The notes: generated by a model not told the origin, from the sequence alone. Counted from the first letter of the stretch, positions 25,377 through 34,491 are shown. The stretch is DNA of 64,000 nucleotides from an uncultured Ruminococcus sp. (GCA_946413815.1 CAMKMD010000010.1:1-64000), one strand, 5' to 3'. Program-made: numbers and translations.

Positions 25377-26027
25377 ATGAAAACAATATCCGTGAAAGGC
25401 ACGGGAGAGGTCAGCGCTGCACCCGATACCGCAAGGCTGACACTGACGCTCACCGCAGAGAACGAGAACTGCATGGAGTGCAGCAAGGCTGCCGCTGCCA
25501 TGGCAGATGAACTCATGGAGACATCGAAGGCTCTCGGCTTCGCAGAGAATGACCTGCGCTCAGGGCGCTATGACCTCAGCGTGAAGTATGAGGACTCCCA
25601 CACCCCCGACGGCCGCTATGTACGCACCTTTGCAGGCTTCATGTGCACACAGACCCTGACCGTTGAATTTCCCCTTGATATGGAGAGAGTATCAGAGGTC
25701 ATAACAGCCTTTGCCGCCTGCAAGGCACAGCCGCAGCTCCATATCTGCTTCAGCGTGGATGATACGGAGCCCCTCCGTCAGAAGGCTCTCACAGCCGCCG
25801 CAGAGAACGCACGCCTCACAGCAGAGACCCTCTGCAAGGCCTCCGGAGCAAAGCTCGGCGGACTTGTACGCATCATGAGCGGCACCGAGAATATAAACAT
25901 AATCTCCGGCACGGATATGTGTCTCCCCGTTGCCGCACCTGCCATGAGGCTCGCAAAGGCCGCCCTCCCCATGCCGGAAGATGTCAGCATAACGGAGAAC
26001 GCAGTATTTGAATGGGAGATAGAGTAA
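25377..26027 (+). CDS. SIMPL-domain (DUF541) protein
   Basis: This 216-residue protein has the SIMPL/DUF541 fold from its first strand (TISVKGTGEVSAAPDTARL) to the end. Family members occur in periplasm, cytosol or on the surface and have no settled function. No signal peptide is seen here, so it is probably cytoplasmic. The start at 25377 follows AAAGGAGA by six bases; an in-frame ATG at 25326 lies inside azlD and lacks a ribosome site. It sits 19 bases after azlD, so it may be the third gene of that operon. The link to export is only positional. Confidence 0.8.
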   Translation: MKTISVKGTGEVSAAPDTARLTLTLTAENENCMECSKAAAAMADELMETSKALGFAENDLRSGRYDLSVKYEDSHTPDGRYVRTFAGFMCTQTLTVEFPLDMERVSEVITAFAACKAQPQLHICFSVDDTEPLRQKALTAAAENARLTAETLCKASGAKLGGLVRIMSGTENINIISGTDMCLPVAAPAMRLAKAALPMPEDVSITENAVFEWEIE

Positions 26028-26055
26028 ATTTTATCAGAAAATTTCAGAAAAGGTC

Positions 26056-26084
26056 TTTTATTTTCTTTTCCGGTGTGTTATAAT
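26056..26084 (+). promoter_or_regulatory. Weak promoter of the DacA-like gene
   Basis: Consensus -10 tataat (26079-26084) with a poor -35 ttttat 17 bases upstream. Confidence 0.4.
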
Positions 26085-26123
26085 AGTAGGGATAGATTTC
26101 ATTACAGAAGAAAAGGAGCCGCC

Positions 26124-27527
26124 ATGAAAAGAATAATAGCCGCCGGTGCAGCCGCTCTTATGATGATACCTGCCCTTTCCGCAGGCGCTGTGACTGCTCA
26201 GGCACTCAACTTCACAGTTAAAAGCCAGCTTATGAGCGAGGCTGCGATACTCATCAACCTCGACACAGATACTGTTATCCACGAGAAAAACCCCGACGAC
26301 AAGCAGATGCCCGGTACCCTTACCAACATCATGACTGCCGTTGTCGTCCTTGAGAACTGGAACGACCTGGGATTTGAGGTCACCATGAACGACTCGGTCT
26401 ACTCCGACCTCTACAACATCCAGTACACAGAGGACCTCAGGTTCATAGACATCGAGAACGGCGATGTGCTCACCATAAGCGACCTGCTCTATGCCATGAT
26501 GCTCACCTCCTCCATCGAGGCCTCACAGACTCTTGCCTATACCGTAGGCGAGGGAAAAGTGGAAGCCTTCGTTGATATGATGAACACCAAGGCTGCCGAG
26601 ATAGGCATGAAGGACACCCACTTCACGAATCCCACGGGTATGTACGACGAGAACCAGTACACCACCGCAAGGGATATGGCTACACTTACCAAGTACGCCC
26701 TGAAGGTGCCGCTCTTCGATACCATCTCCTCCACCTACGCCTACAATCCGTCAGTCCCGAACCTGGACAGGCACAAGAACCATGAGCAGTGGATATGGAC
26801 ACATTCCAACACTATGATGGATCCCGAAAACACCTCCGACTACTACCCCGGAGCAAGAGGCATCAAGACCTCCACTCTTGAAGCTGCCGGAAGGAACATC
26901 GTAACCACAGCGAGCAAGGACGGAAACAACTACCTTGCCATACTCATGCGTTCCCCTCTCACCGACAACGAGGGCAACACCATGTTCTATCATCTCCGCG
27001 ATGCCAAATCCCTCTTCGACTGGGCATTCAAGCATTTCTCCTACACCGTGGTGCTTGCAGGCACGGCTGAGATGGGAGAGCTTCCTGTAAAGCTTGCGGA
27101 CGGCCATGACTATGTTCTCGCACGTCCGAAGAACGAGGTATCCATGCTGTGGTATGACGAGGTCGATACCGCTACCATCAGCAAGGACGACATCACCTGG
27201 TACAAGCCTGTGCTCCAGGCGCCGGTCAAGAAGGGCGAGCCCCTCGGAGAGGTCACACTGAAGTACGGCGGAGAGGAGCTCCGCACAGTTGAGCTCATTG
27301 CTGTATCGGATGTACATCGCTCAGCTTCAAAGTACAACATCTTCGCCGCATCCCGCTTCCCCAAGTCCTCCTGGTTCAAGAAGGCTTTCATCGTATCGGG
27401 TATGCTCTGTGCCATATATATCCTGATGTGCATCTACTCCTACGTCCTCTTCAAGAACAAGGGCAAGCCGGTCAAGGCAAAGATGGCTGTTCCGAAGGTG
27501 GATCCAAAGAAAAACAAGAAAAAATAG
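26124..27527 (+). CDS. DD-carboxypeptidase homologue lacking catalytic motifs
   Basis: This 467-residue protein has a signal peptide, a domain of the DacA (penicillin-binding protein 5, S11) family and a C-terminal membrane helix (about 420-445) followed by a lysine-rich tail. The fold markers are clear (AAILINLDTDTVIHEKNP, NIMTAVVVLE, FVDMMNTKAAEIGM, TNPTG). All three active-site motifs are altered: SxxK is T65-L-T-N68, SxN is S129-S-I131 and KTG is K248-T-S250. The serine nucleophile and general-base lysine are therefore absent, and carboxypeptidase activity is not expected. It may bind peptidoglycan or regulate another enzyme. The start at 26124 follows AAAAGGAG. It is transcribed alone and ends at a strong hairpin. 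The family call is firm; loss of activity is inferred from the residues. Confidence 0.85.
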   Translation: MKRIIAAGAAALMMIPALSAGAVTAQALNFTVKSQLMSEAAILINLDTDTVIHEKNPDDKQMPGTLTNIMTAVVVLENWNDLGFEVTMNDSVYSDLYNIQYTEDLRFIDIENGDVLTISDLLYAMMLTSSIEASQTLAYTVGEGKVEAFVDMMNTKAAEIGMKDTHFTNPTGMYDENQYTTARDMATLTKYALKVPLFDTISSTYAYNPSVPNLDRHKNHEQWIWTHSNTMMDPENTSDYYPGARGIKTSTLEAAGRNIVTTASKDGNNYLAILMRSPLTDNEGNTMFYHLRDAKSLFDWAFKHFSYTVVLAGTAEMGELPVKLADGHDYVLARPKNEVSMLWYDEVDTATISKDDITWYKPVLQAPVKKGEPLGEVTLKYGGEELRTVELIAVSDVHRSASKYNIFAASRFPKSSWFKKAFIVSGMLCAIYILMCIYSYVLFKNKGKPVKAKMAVPKVDPKKNKKK

Positions 27528-27560
27528 AATAAAAAAATCCTCAAATAGTAAAAATCTATT

Positions 27561-27623
27561 CCCCATATACAGAATGTCCAGCTGCCTCCGGCAGTTTCTG
27601 CGCGCCTGTATATGGGGTTTTTC
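27561..27623 (+). terminator. Terminator after the DacA-like gene
   Basis: Arms ccccatatacag (27561-27572) and ctgtatatgggg (27605-27616) enclose a second small hairpin and are followed by ttttt. The next 200 bases are A/T-rich and hold no gene. Confidence 0.8.
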
Positions 27624-27822
27624 AATATATGCTGCACCGGTGCAAATAGCACGAAATGATTACAAAAGTAAAATTTTGTAGTAATTTCTTGCTTAAAAGC
27701 ACAAAAATGAAACTCCGCAAACGGCTATATTTCGGCAGAAAGTTAATAAAAGCAATTATTGGTAACATTATTTTAATATCGCAATTTTTGGTTATTCATT
27801 GTCTCCATCAGCAAATTTTAGC

Positions 27823-27851
27823 TTGAATTGTTCACTAAATTGTCATATAAT
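27823..27851 (+). promoter_or_regulatory. Promoter of the xylanase/esterase gene
   Basis: TTGAAT (27823-27828), 17 bases, TATAAT (27846-27851). The leader of about 105 bases carries a hairpin gcagtg/cactgc at 27881-27898. Confidence 0.7.
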
Positions 27852-27963
27852 ATACATAGAACTATAGAGGGGAGGGACCTGCAGTGCTGCACCACTGCTT
27901 GCCTTCTGTAGTCTCCGCATTTATTTTTTATACTATACTTACAGAAAGCGAGGAATGAACACA

Positions 27964-30405
27964 ATGAAAAACAGCACATATAAAAAGATACTTGCTGGAA
28001 CCGTCTCCGGAATAATGTGTCTCTCGGCAATGCCTTCGGGAATTGGGGCAAGCGCCGCTGACTATCAGGACAAATTCAAAAAAGACGGTTACACTTTTGA
28101 GCTGTGGAATCAGGGCGGACAGGGAAATGCCAGCTGGACGACCGGCAACAGCGGTCTCTACGACTGCTCATGGAGCGGCATCCAGAACGTACTTTTCCGC
28201 GCAGGAAAGCGCTGGGAAGAGTTTCTTGACTGGAAATCACTCGGTACGGTCACTGTAGACTACGATGTAGACTACAACCCGAGCGGCAACTCCTACCTCT
28301 GTATCTACGGCTGGACGAAGAGTCCGAACGTCGAGTACTACATCTGCGACAACCACCATGACAGCTGGAGACCTCCGGGAAACGGCTTCACAAAGAAAGC
28401 AGACGTAAACCTTGACGGCGGTACCTATGAGCTTTATCAGGGCGAGCATTCCGGTCCCTCCATCTTTGCGGACTGGGATACATTCGGCCAGTACTGGAGC
28501 ATCCGTAAGAGAGAGCAGCGCCGTACAAAGGGTATCATCACAGTTACCGACCACTTTGCTGCATGGGAAGAGCACGGCATGAAGCTGGGACAGCTCTACG
28601 AGATAGCTCTTAATGTCGAGGGCTACGGCAGCTCAGGAAGAGCCAGCGTAAAGAAGAACGATATCGAGATCGGCGGTGAGCCCAAGACCAATGCTCCCAC
28701 AGAGCCCCCGACGGAGGCTAAACCCAACGATGACGGTTCATACTTCATGAACGATTTCGAGAGCTCCACTGACAAGTGGTCCGGAAGAGGCTCCGCAAAG
28801 GTCGCTTCTTCTTCCGATATCGCTTACTCCGGCAGCTCATCACTGGCCGTAACAGGAAGAGCTGACAACTGGAACGGCGCATCCATCTCTCTGGATCCTG
28901 CGATCTTCGTTCCCGGCAAGAGCTACAGCTTCAGCGCTGCTGCTTACCAGAAGAGCGGAGCCGCTACCGACATCAAGATGACTCTCCAGTACTCAGGCGG
29001 TACAGGCGATGTTTATGACGAGATCGCCCTCATATCCGTACCCAGCGGTGCATGGACAGACGTTTCAAACACAAGCTATACTATCCCGTCAGGTGCAACA
29101 AGTGCTACACTCTACTTCGAGGCACCCGACAGTCTTACAGACTTCTACATCGACCACTTCACCGCAGCCGTATCGGGAACACCTTCCCCCATCAGCGGCG
29201 GCACAGTAACACCTCCTGCACCTACAGGAGTAACACTCGGCGATATCAACGGCGACGATGTATGTGATGCATTCGACGTTGTTGCAGGCCGTCAGGCTAT
29301 CATCAAGCAGATGGCCGGCACAAACGCCCTGAAGTATCCCAACAATGCTGACGTTGACGGCAGCGGAAGCTACGAGATCAATGACCTCGTTCTTATCTCC
29401 AAGTACGTTCTTGGTCAGATCAAGACCTTCCCGCAGGTTGCTCAGCAGCCCACTGCTGCTAAAACCAATCCTCCCGTGGTACAGCCCACCCAGCCCACAG
29501 TTACTACAGCTGCACCTGTAGCTGACCCCGGCACCAGCGGCGGACAGTACGCAAATGCCAAGGAGTATATGGCAGCAGTCAAGTCCAACTTCACAGCAAG
29601 TGTTCCCGGTAATATCGGCGGCGCATCGGACAAGGGATCTACCACAAAGATCAAGTACCACTCCAAGAAGGCTAACCGCGACAAGCCCCTGAACGTATGG
29701 CTCCCTCCGAACTACTCCGAGAGCAAGAAGTATCCTGTTCTCTACATGAACCACGGCGTAGGCGGCGGCGAGGACGATATGCTCGGCAAGGACTGGGCTG
29801 TACGCCAGATGGCTTCTGCTCTTATCGAGAGCGGCGAGGTTCAGCCCTTCATCATCGTATTCCCGCAGATGTACACAGATCCCGCTTCTGAGAGAGGCGC
29901 TATCACTCAGGAGGGTATGGATCATTACGATGACTTCGTATACGACCTCTCCGACAGCATCATGCCCTACATGGCTGAGCACTACTCAGTAGCAGAGGGC
30001 AGAAAGAATACTGCTATCGCAGGCTTCTCAATGGGCGGCAGAGAGTCACTCTACTGCGGACTTATGCTCCCCGACAAGATCGGTTATATCTGCGCTTCAT
30101 CACCTGCACCCGGCATCTTCCCCTGCCAGGATTCCTTCCTGAATCACCGCGGAAGCTATAACCTCGATGGCAAGGTAATGGGCGACAGCGACTTCAAGTT
30201 CCCGAGCGGACTTGAGCCCTACATCCTCATGATCGGCGGCGGTACCAATGACTTCGTTGTTGGCACATTCCCCGAGCAGTATCACAAGAAGTTCGAGCAG
30301 AACAGCGTTGACCACTACTGGTTCTCTGTAAACGGCGCAGGTCACGATGCAAGCGTCGGCAAGCCTCTGTTCTACAACTTCATGAAGAACCTTTTCAAGG
30401 CATGA
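27964..30405 (+). CDS. Bifunctional xylanase-esterase: GH11, CBM22, dockerin, CE1
   Basis: This 813-residue secreted enzyme attacks xylan in two ways. A signal peptide (about 1-32) precedes a GH11 endoxylanase (about 35-235) with nucleophile E124 (VEYYICDN) and acid/base E219 (VEGYGSSG). A CBM22-like xylan-binding module spans about 259-400. An internal dockerin (GDINGDDVCDAFD, ADVDGSGSYEIND) lies at 425-492. A threonine/proline linker leads to a CE1 esterase (about 556-813) with S689 in GFSMGG and H794 in GAGHDA, expected to remove acetyl or feruloyl groups. The same order is known for R. flavefaciens XynB/XynE-type proteins. Of two ATGs (27955, 27964) the second has proper spacing to GCGAGGA. 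Transcribed alone. Confidence 0.92.
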   Translation: MKNSTYKKILAGTVSGIMCLSAMPSGIGASAADYQDKFKKDGYTFELWNQGGQGNASWTTGNSGLYDCSWSGIQNVLFRAGKRWEEFLDWKSLGTVTVDYDVDYNPSGNSYLCIYGWTKSPNVEYYICDNHHDSWRPPGNGFTKKADVNLDGGTYELYQGEHSGPSIFADWDTFGQYWSIRKREQRRTKGIITVTDHFAAWEEHGMKLGQLYEIALNVEGYGSSGRASVKKNDIEIGGEPKTNAPTEPPTEAKPNDDGSYFMNDFESSTDKWSGRGSAKVASSSDIAYSGSSSLAVTGRADNWNGASISLDPAIFVPGKSYSFSAAAYQKSGAATDIKMTLQYSGGTGDVYDEIALISVPSGAWTDVSNTSYTIPSGATSATLYFEAPDSLTDFYIDHFTAAVSGTPSPISGGTVTPPAPTGVTLGDINGDDVCDAFDVVAGRQAIIKQMAGTNALKYPNNADVDGSGSYEINDLVLISKYVLGQIKTFPQVAQQPTAAKTNPPVVQPTQPTVTTAAPVADPGTSGGQYANAKEYMAAVKSNFTASVPGNIGGASDKGSTTKIKYHSKKANRDKPLNVWLPPNYSESKKYPVLYMNHGVGGGEDDMLGKDWAVRQMASALIESGEVQPFIIVFPQMYTDPASERGAITQEGMDHYDDFVYDLSDSIMPYMAEHYSVAEGRKNTAIAGFSMGGRESLYCGLMLPDKIGYICASSPAPGIFPCQDSFLNHRGSYNLDGKVMGDSDFKFPSGLEPYILMIGGGTNDFVVGTFPEQYHKKFEQNSVDHYWFSVNGAGHDASVGKPLFYNFMKNLFKA

Positions 30406-30580
30406 TTTCAAAGCGTTGACCAATGACATAATCACAGGAGCATCAGCTCCCGGACATCCGGTTCTGACATCACGATAGTGACACAGGCACCAGACACTAA
30501 TATCTGCATTATTTATAACCTGCGACCGGAGGGCACAGCCGGTCATATTCCAAAATTTGTTGTAAGGGACAAATCAGAGA

Positions 30581-30614
30581 CAGCCGTACCGGGCGAAGGT
30601 ACGGCTGTTGTTTT
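30581..30614 (+). terminator. Terminator after the xylanase/esterase gene
   Basis: Stem acagccgtacc/ggtacggctgt with loop gggcgaa, then tgtttt. A smaller hairpin at 30524-30543 precedes it. Confidence 0.8.
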
Positions 30615-30626
30615 GTCATAACGCTG

Positions 30627-30659
30627 AAAAGCCGGAGGGAATATCCCCTCCGGCTTTCA
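30627..30659 (-). terminator. Terminator of the nucleotidyltransferase operon
   Basis: Arms aaagccggaggg and cccctccggcttt flank aatat. On the minus strand it directly follows the stop at 30660 and leads into a tttt run. Confidence 0.75.
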
Positions 30660-31784
30660 TCATTTTGTTTTCTTGTTTATCTCATCGAGCTCGGCAGATA
30701 TGAGACCTTTCTTGATGGTGAGTACCCGAAATATCCTCCATACATAGGCGAAGGGTATGGTGATCTTGTGGCGGAAGAACCGGGGGAAATGCTTCCTCAT
30801 ATGTGCAAGGTCAGGAAAGAGCCTGCGGCGCATATAATAGAACTTTGAATGCTGCTTTCCGTCTGCATCCAGCTTAGCCAGCACGTTTCTTGCCTTCGTG
30901 TGATAAGAACCGTAGGTGCCGGAGCAGAGATATCTTTCAAGCAGCTTCTCCTCCCCGGGAGTGAGTTCTGCCGCACCGTATGAGGTGAAAAGCTTGTCTG
31001 CCAGCTCGCGGCGCTGCTTCTCGTACTGAGTCATCCCCGTCAGCTCCAGCTGCTCTGCGATATACTCCCAGTCAAGGGATCCGCCCTTCTCACGCATGAA
31101 GACATAGCTGTCCATCAGAGGACGGATGCCTATGCCGCTGATGTTGAAATGGTTGTATTCATGAGCCGTGATATATAGATAGAAGTCATTGTCGGAGAAA
31201 TGGCGGAGATATCCGCCGCCCTCATCCTTTTTAAGGAAGCGGCCGAAATCCTTGTAGTAGCTCAGCAGCTTCTCGTCCGCATGATGGCTGAACAGGTCGG
31301 TATGCATCTCAAAGTTCAGAACAGGCGGTTTCATGAAGACATCGTGATGGTTCTTCTCCTTGTTCTCCGGGGTATAGCCCGCCGCTGTCATTATCTCCCG
31401 CAGCTCGTCGTGTTTGTCCTTGTCGAAGAGGATATCCACATCGGCCATCTCACGCATACCCGCCGACGGATAGAGCTCCTTCAGCAGATACCCCTTCATA
31501 GGCATATACCATATCCCGCTTTTTTCAAACTCGCCCATTATCTTCCTGCATTCCGCTTCAAAGAAGACGTGCTTGCGTATGGACTGAGTGCAGGCCTGCA
31601 CGAACTTCAGATCGGTTATGCCCGCATTGCTGAGGGCTGTGCCTGCCGCAGCTGAAACAGAGTGTTTCCTGCTCAGCTTATACACCGCATCCAGATCCAT
31701 AGCGGCGACCTTCTCCTTATCCGGAGCCCCGCCGTCAACGGCATATCTGAGCAGATATATCAGGTTCCTGACATTCTTATCCAT
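30660..31784 (-). CDS. Nucleotidyltransferase-fold protein (NTP_transf_5 type)
   Basis: This 374-residue protein fits the uncharacterised nucleotidyltransferase family (Pfam NTP_transf_5). The key pattern is MPMKGYLLKELYPSAGMREM followed by ADVDIL, whose paired aspartates are the expected metal ligands of the fold. A histidine-rich middle part (HEYNHFNISGIG, FEMHTDLFSHH) is typical of the group. There is no signal peptide. It starts two bases after the stop of the PqqD-like gene, with its GAGGA site inside that gene, so the two are translated together. In some lasso-peptide clusters such enzymes modify a peptide carried by a PqqD-type domain, but no precursor or cyclase is visible here. Substrate unknown. 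Confidence 0.75.
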   Translation of the reverse strand: MDKNVRNLIYLLRYAVDGGAPDKEKVAAMDLDAVYKLSRKHSVSAAAGTALSNAGITDLKFVQACTQSIRKHVFFEAECRKIMGEFEKSGIWYMPMKGYLLKELYPSAGMREMADVDILFDKDKHDELREIMTAAGYTPENKEKNHHDVFMKPPVLNFEMHTDLFSHHADEKLLSYYKDFGRFLKKDEGGGYLRHFSDNDFYLYITAHEYNHFNISGIGIRPLMDSYVFMREKGGSLDWEYIAEQLELTGMTQYEKQRRELADKLFTSYGAAELTPGEEKLLERYLCSGTYGSYHTKARNVLAKLDADGKQHSKFYYMRRRLFPDLAHMRKHFPRFFRHKITIPFAYVWRIFRVLTIKKGLISAELDEINKKTK

Positions 31785-31786
31785 GA

Positions 31787-32050
31787 TCAGTCCTCAATAG
31801 CGCCGATAGAACGCAGCTTGGCAATTATACCGGCAACGTCCTTCTCTACGACTGCTCTGTCAGCATCGGAGTATTTCTCCATGATCCTGTCAACTATCTC
31901 GCTCTCTGTGGTATCACTGTCGAGGCAGCCGATAATGAAGGCGGCAGTTGAATTGCTCTTTACGATGCCGCTGAAATCAGTAGCACCTGTGGATACCATG
32001 ATGTGTTCGCCTTTGGATTCGTGTATAAGGAAACTGGAATTGATCTTCAT
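31787..32050 (-). CDS. PqqD-like small protein (RiPP recognition element fold)
   Basis: This 87-residue protein resembles PqqD: a short beta region (HIMVSTGATDFSGIVKSN) followed by a winged-helix-like part with TESEIVDRIMEKYSD and VEKDVAGIIAKLRSIGAI. PqqD domains bind leader peptides of ribosomally made peptides, though many stand-alone copies have no known peptide partner. It is sandwiched between a lipoprotein esterase gene (40 bases upstream) and the nucleotidyltransferase (2 bases downstream), all on one strand. The ribosome site AAAGGA is eight bases before the ATG. The family call is likely and function here is open. Confidence 0.72.
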   Translation of the reverse strand: MKINSSFLIHESKGEHIMVSTGATDFSGIVKSNSTAAFIIGCLDSDTTESEIVDRIMEKYSDADRAVVEKDVAGIIAKLRSIGAIED

Positions 32051-32090
32051 AGTTATAGTCCTTTCTGCGGCCTTGGCCGTATTTATTATC

Positions 32091-33581
32091 TCAGTCAGAG
32101 TGTTCAGCGGGAGGATAGAATTCCTTCATCATATCACTGAGCACTGTTGTCATACCGGCGGAGTGATCCTTCGGGGAAAGATCGTACTTCATGCCGGCGC
32201 TGCCGTCTGCTGCGGCGATGGCAGCATAGCCATTCTCAAAAGCGGGGTATTCGTCATTGCCGGTGTGTATGAAGAACTTCCTGTCCGGCTTGTCAGCCAA
32301 TTCAGCAGGGATCCTGCCCGCCTTCAGGCTCTCAGTCCAGCCCTCCGGGACATCATCACCGAAGGCAGAGAATACCGTGCTTGCAATGGCATACCTGCCA
32401 AAGACCTGATTCTCGAACTTATCTTCATTCAGCATGGCATACTGCACCATAACCGCCGCGCAGGAATACCCGAATAGCGAAGACCTGTCATAGTCCACGA
32501 TATACATCTCGCCGAGCAACGGCATCAGATTGTTGACGATAAAGGAGTGCATATCCTCACGTTTCGTGATATAATCCCTTACCCTCACCTCGTCAGAGGC
32601 GGAATCCGTACCGTAGTCATATCCTAAGGAGACGATAATGACGTCCTCCGTCTCTCCCCTCTCCATCTGTCCGTACAGCTCAGGCACGCAGCCGAAGAAG
32701 AAGGCGGCATCTGTCAGCAGAAGTACGGGGTATGAGCTGTTCCTGTCATAGCCGGGCGGCAAGGTCACCTCAGCAAGGAAATTCCTGTCCAGCTTCTCGT
32801 CATAAAGCTCTATTTCCTCGGTGCTGTTCTGTATCTTTCCCATACTGCCGGCATCAAAACTCCAGTTGCTGCGGTAATCGGCGAAAGGATCCTTGTCGCT
32901 CCAATGAGCCCTGCCCTTCCGGACGGTATCGTATTCCCCTGAAGATATGCCTTCAAACACGAAACGTATCTGCTTCATAAGGCTGTCAGTCTTCACAGGG
33001 GGATCACCGCGCTTCTCCGATCTCTCTTTCTCGTATGAAAGATAGCTCTCTAAGCCGGAGAAGGTCATTTCCGCAGTCTCTCCGTCACCGTTTTCAAAGG
33101 AAGCCGTGAATTCGCCGCCGTTGTAGTCAAGAGGCGGTATGACTCCTTTATAGCGGCATCCGTCTATCGCCGCGCTAAGTGCTTTCAGTCTGCTTCTGCT
33201 GTCAGCAGTGCTGCTCTCCTCGCCCGGTACAGTATCTTCGTCTGTCATCCCGGGATCTGCATCGCTCTTTTGTGTCGGCTCTTCATCCGTCTCAGTGACT
33301 TCTATGGAAAGAGTATGCTCCTTCAGCTCCTCCGTATTGAGCAGCGTGAGGCCGTGTACCTTTACGCTCCTCTTCTCATCGGGATTCATATAGTTGCGTA
33401 TCCTCGGCATATCGTCAGTCTCAGCATCCTCTGAAGGCTTTGAAAAGCGTTTTTCTGTCGCAGGTTCAGTCGGCGCCTGTGTCGGCTGCACTGAGGAACG
33501 CTCCCTCCTCCCGGATGTGCTGCTGCATGAAACGCAGCTGAGAAGGATCGCTGCTGCAGCGATGATCGGCTTTAACTTCAT
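32091..33581 (-). CDS. Lipoprotein with EstD/IroE-like esterase domain
   Basis: This 496-residue protein has a lipoprotein signal (lipobox SCVSC near residue 19) and a long acidic threonine/glutamate-rich stretch to about 130. From about 265 on it matches the putative esterase family (PF00756): AEVTLPPGYDRNSSYPVLLL, the nucleophile elbow GYSCAA in place of the common GxSxGG, and a late DHSAG that may give the histidine. It should be a surface-anchored serine esterase, perhaps on acylated glycans or on a cell-wall ester. The start at 33581 follows GGAGGATC by five bases; a start at 33638 would lie upstream of the -10 box. First gene of an operon with the PqqD-like protein and nucleotidyltransferase. 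Confidence 0.75.
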   Translation of the reverse strand: MKLKPIIAAAAILLSCVSCSSTSGRRERSSVQPTQAPTEPATEKRFSKPSEDAETDDMPRIRNYMNPDEKRSVKVHGLTLLNTEELKEHTLSIEVTETDEEPTQKSDADPGMTDEDTVPGEESSTADSRSRLKALSAAIDGCRYKGVIPPLDYNGGEFTASFENGDGETAEMTFSGLESYLSYEKERSEKRGDPPVKTDSLMKQIRFVFEGISSGEYDTVRKGRAHWSDKDPFADYRSNWSFDAGSMGKIQNSTEEIELYDEKLDRNFLAEVTLPPGYDRNSSYPVLLLTDAAFFFGCVPELYGQMERGETEDVIIVSLGYDYGTDSASDEVRVRDYITKREDMHSFIVNNLMPLLGEMYIVDYDRSSLFGYSCAAVMVQYAMLNEDKFENQVFGRYAIASTVFSAFGDDVPEGWTESLKAGRIPAELADKPDRKFFIHTGNDEYPAFENGYAAIAAADGSAGMKYDLSPKDHSAGMTTVLSDMMKEFYPPAEHSD

Positions 33582-33614
33582 AACTTGATCCTCCGCATGA
33601 AAAATCATATAATA

Positions 33615-33643
33615 ATTATACCACAGTTCACGCCTCAATGCAA
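33615..33643 (-). promoter_or_regulatory. Promoter of the esterase-PqqD-nucleotidyltransferase operon
   Basis: Minus strand: TTGCAT, 17 bases, TATAAT, starting 26 bases after the nucleoside phosphorylase stop. Confidence 0.7.
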
Positions 33644-33668
33644 TAGGATAAGTGTGATACGCCTTTCC

Positions 33669-34436
33669 TTACATATCCGCAATAATATCCATACACAGGG
33701 CAAGGGCTTTTTCCTGTGAAGCCCTGCCGAAATCGCGGAGGTCGTAGTTTTCCACATCGGCAAGTGAATCGGCTGTATAGAAGAACTGTGCGAACTTCAC
33801 TCCCCTGAAACGGCACACCGCTGCAAGGGCGGAGCACTCCATGTCCACGACCTCGCAGCCCTCGCTGAGACGGTATTTCACCTTCTCCGGAGTTTCCCGG
33901 AAGAGGCCGTCCGTAGTCCAGACAGCCGTCCGCCTGTAGGATATCCCCCTCCTGTCGAAGCTGCGGCAGAGGGCATCCGTCATATCGGGATCAAGCTCGA
34001 TGAAGCGTGAAGCAGGGAGGTAGTGATAGGAGGTGCCCTCATCACGGAGGGCCCTCTCCGGGATGATAAACTCGTTCTCCGGCAGGTCAATAAGCACGCC
34101 GCAGGAGCCCGCCGCAAGGACCTTCTTCACTCCGCAGGCGATAAGGCATTCCAGTATCTCAGCCGCAGCCGAAGCTCCCATAGGCGCCTGTATGAAGCAT
34201 ATATCCTGCTCCTTGTATTTACGCACATAGACCGGATAGAAACGGGTTATAGTCTCTATCTCGCTCACCTTCTCCGCACCGCAGGCTTCGGCATAGGCGT
34301 CGGTACAGTTTCCCACAAAGGCAAATACAGCCTTCTCAGGGAGTTTCTCATCGCCCTTGAGATCCGCCGGATCGAACACTGCCGACCGTTCATCATCGAA
34401 TTCTGCGAGGGGTATTGCGTTTCTGATAATACTCAT
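33669..34436 (-). CDS. Nucleoside phosphorylase (uridine phosphorylase-like)
   Basis: This 255-residue cytoplasmic enzyme belongs to the PNP/UDP phosphorylase family that splits nucleosides with phosphate to free base and ribose 1-phosphate. Family motifs are APMGASAAAEILE, the phosphate-site AAGSCGVL, RDEGTSYHYLP, VWTTDGLFRET and VVDMECSALAAV, whose ME-E-type residues hold the ribose. The pattern is closer to uridine than to purine nucleoside phosphorylase. The ATG follows AAAGGAG by eight bases. The downstream operon has its own promoter, so it is probably monocistronic and part of nucleoside salvage. Confidence 0.85.
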   Translation of the reverse strand: MSIIRNAIPLAEFDDERSAVFDPADLKGDEKLPEKAVFAFVGNCTDAYAEACGAEKVSEIETITRFYPVYVRKYKEQDICFIQAPMGASAAAEILECLIACGVKKVLAAGSCGVLIDLPENEFIIPERALRDEGTSYHYLPASRFIELDPDMTDALCRSFDRRGISYRRTAVWTTDGLFRETPEKVKYRLSEGCEVVDMECSALAAVCRFRGVKFAQFFYTADSLADVENYDLRDFGRASQEKALALCMDIIADM

Positions 34437-34491
34437 GGTCAGTTCTCCTTTTAAAGCCCCCTGTTATTCATGCGAGCAGAGTGATAAAACA

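Noticed and set aside
31787-33581. A full RiPP biosynthesis cluster
   Set aside because: Only the PqqD-like and nucleotidyltransferase genes fit; no precursor, radical SAM enzyme, cyclase, protease or exporter was seen.
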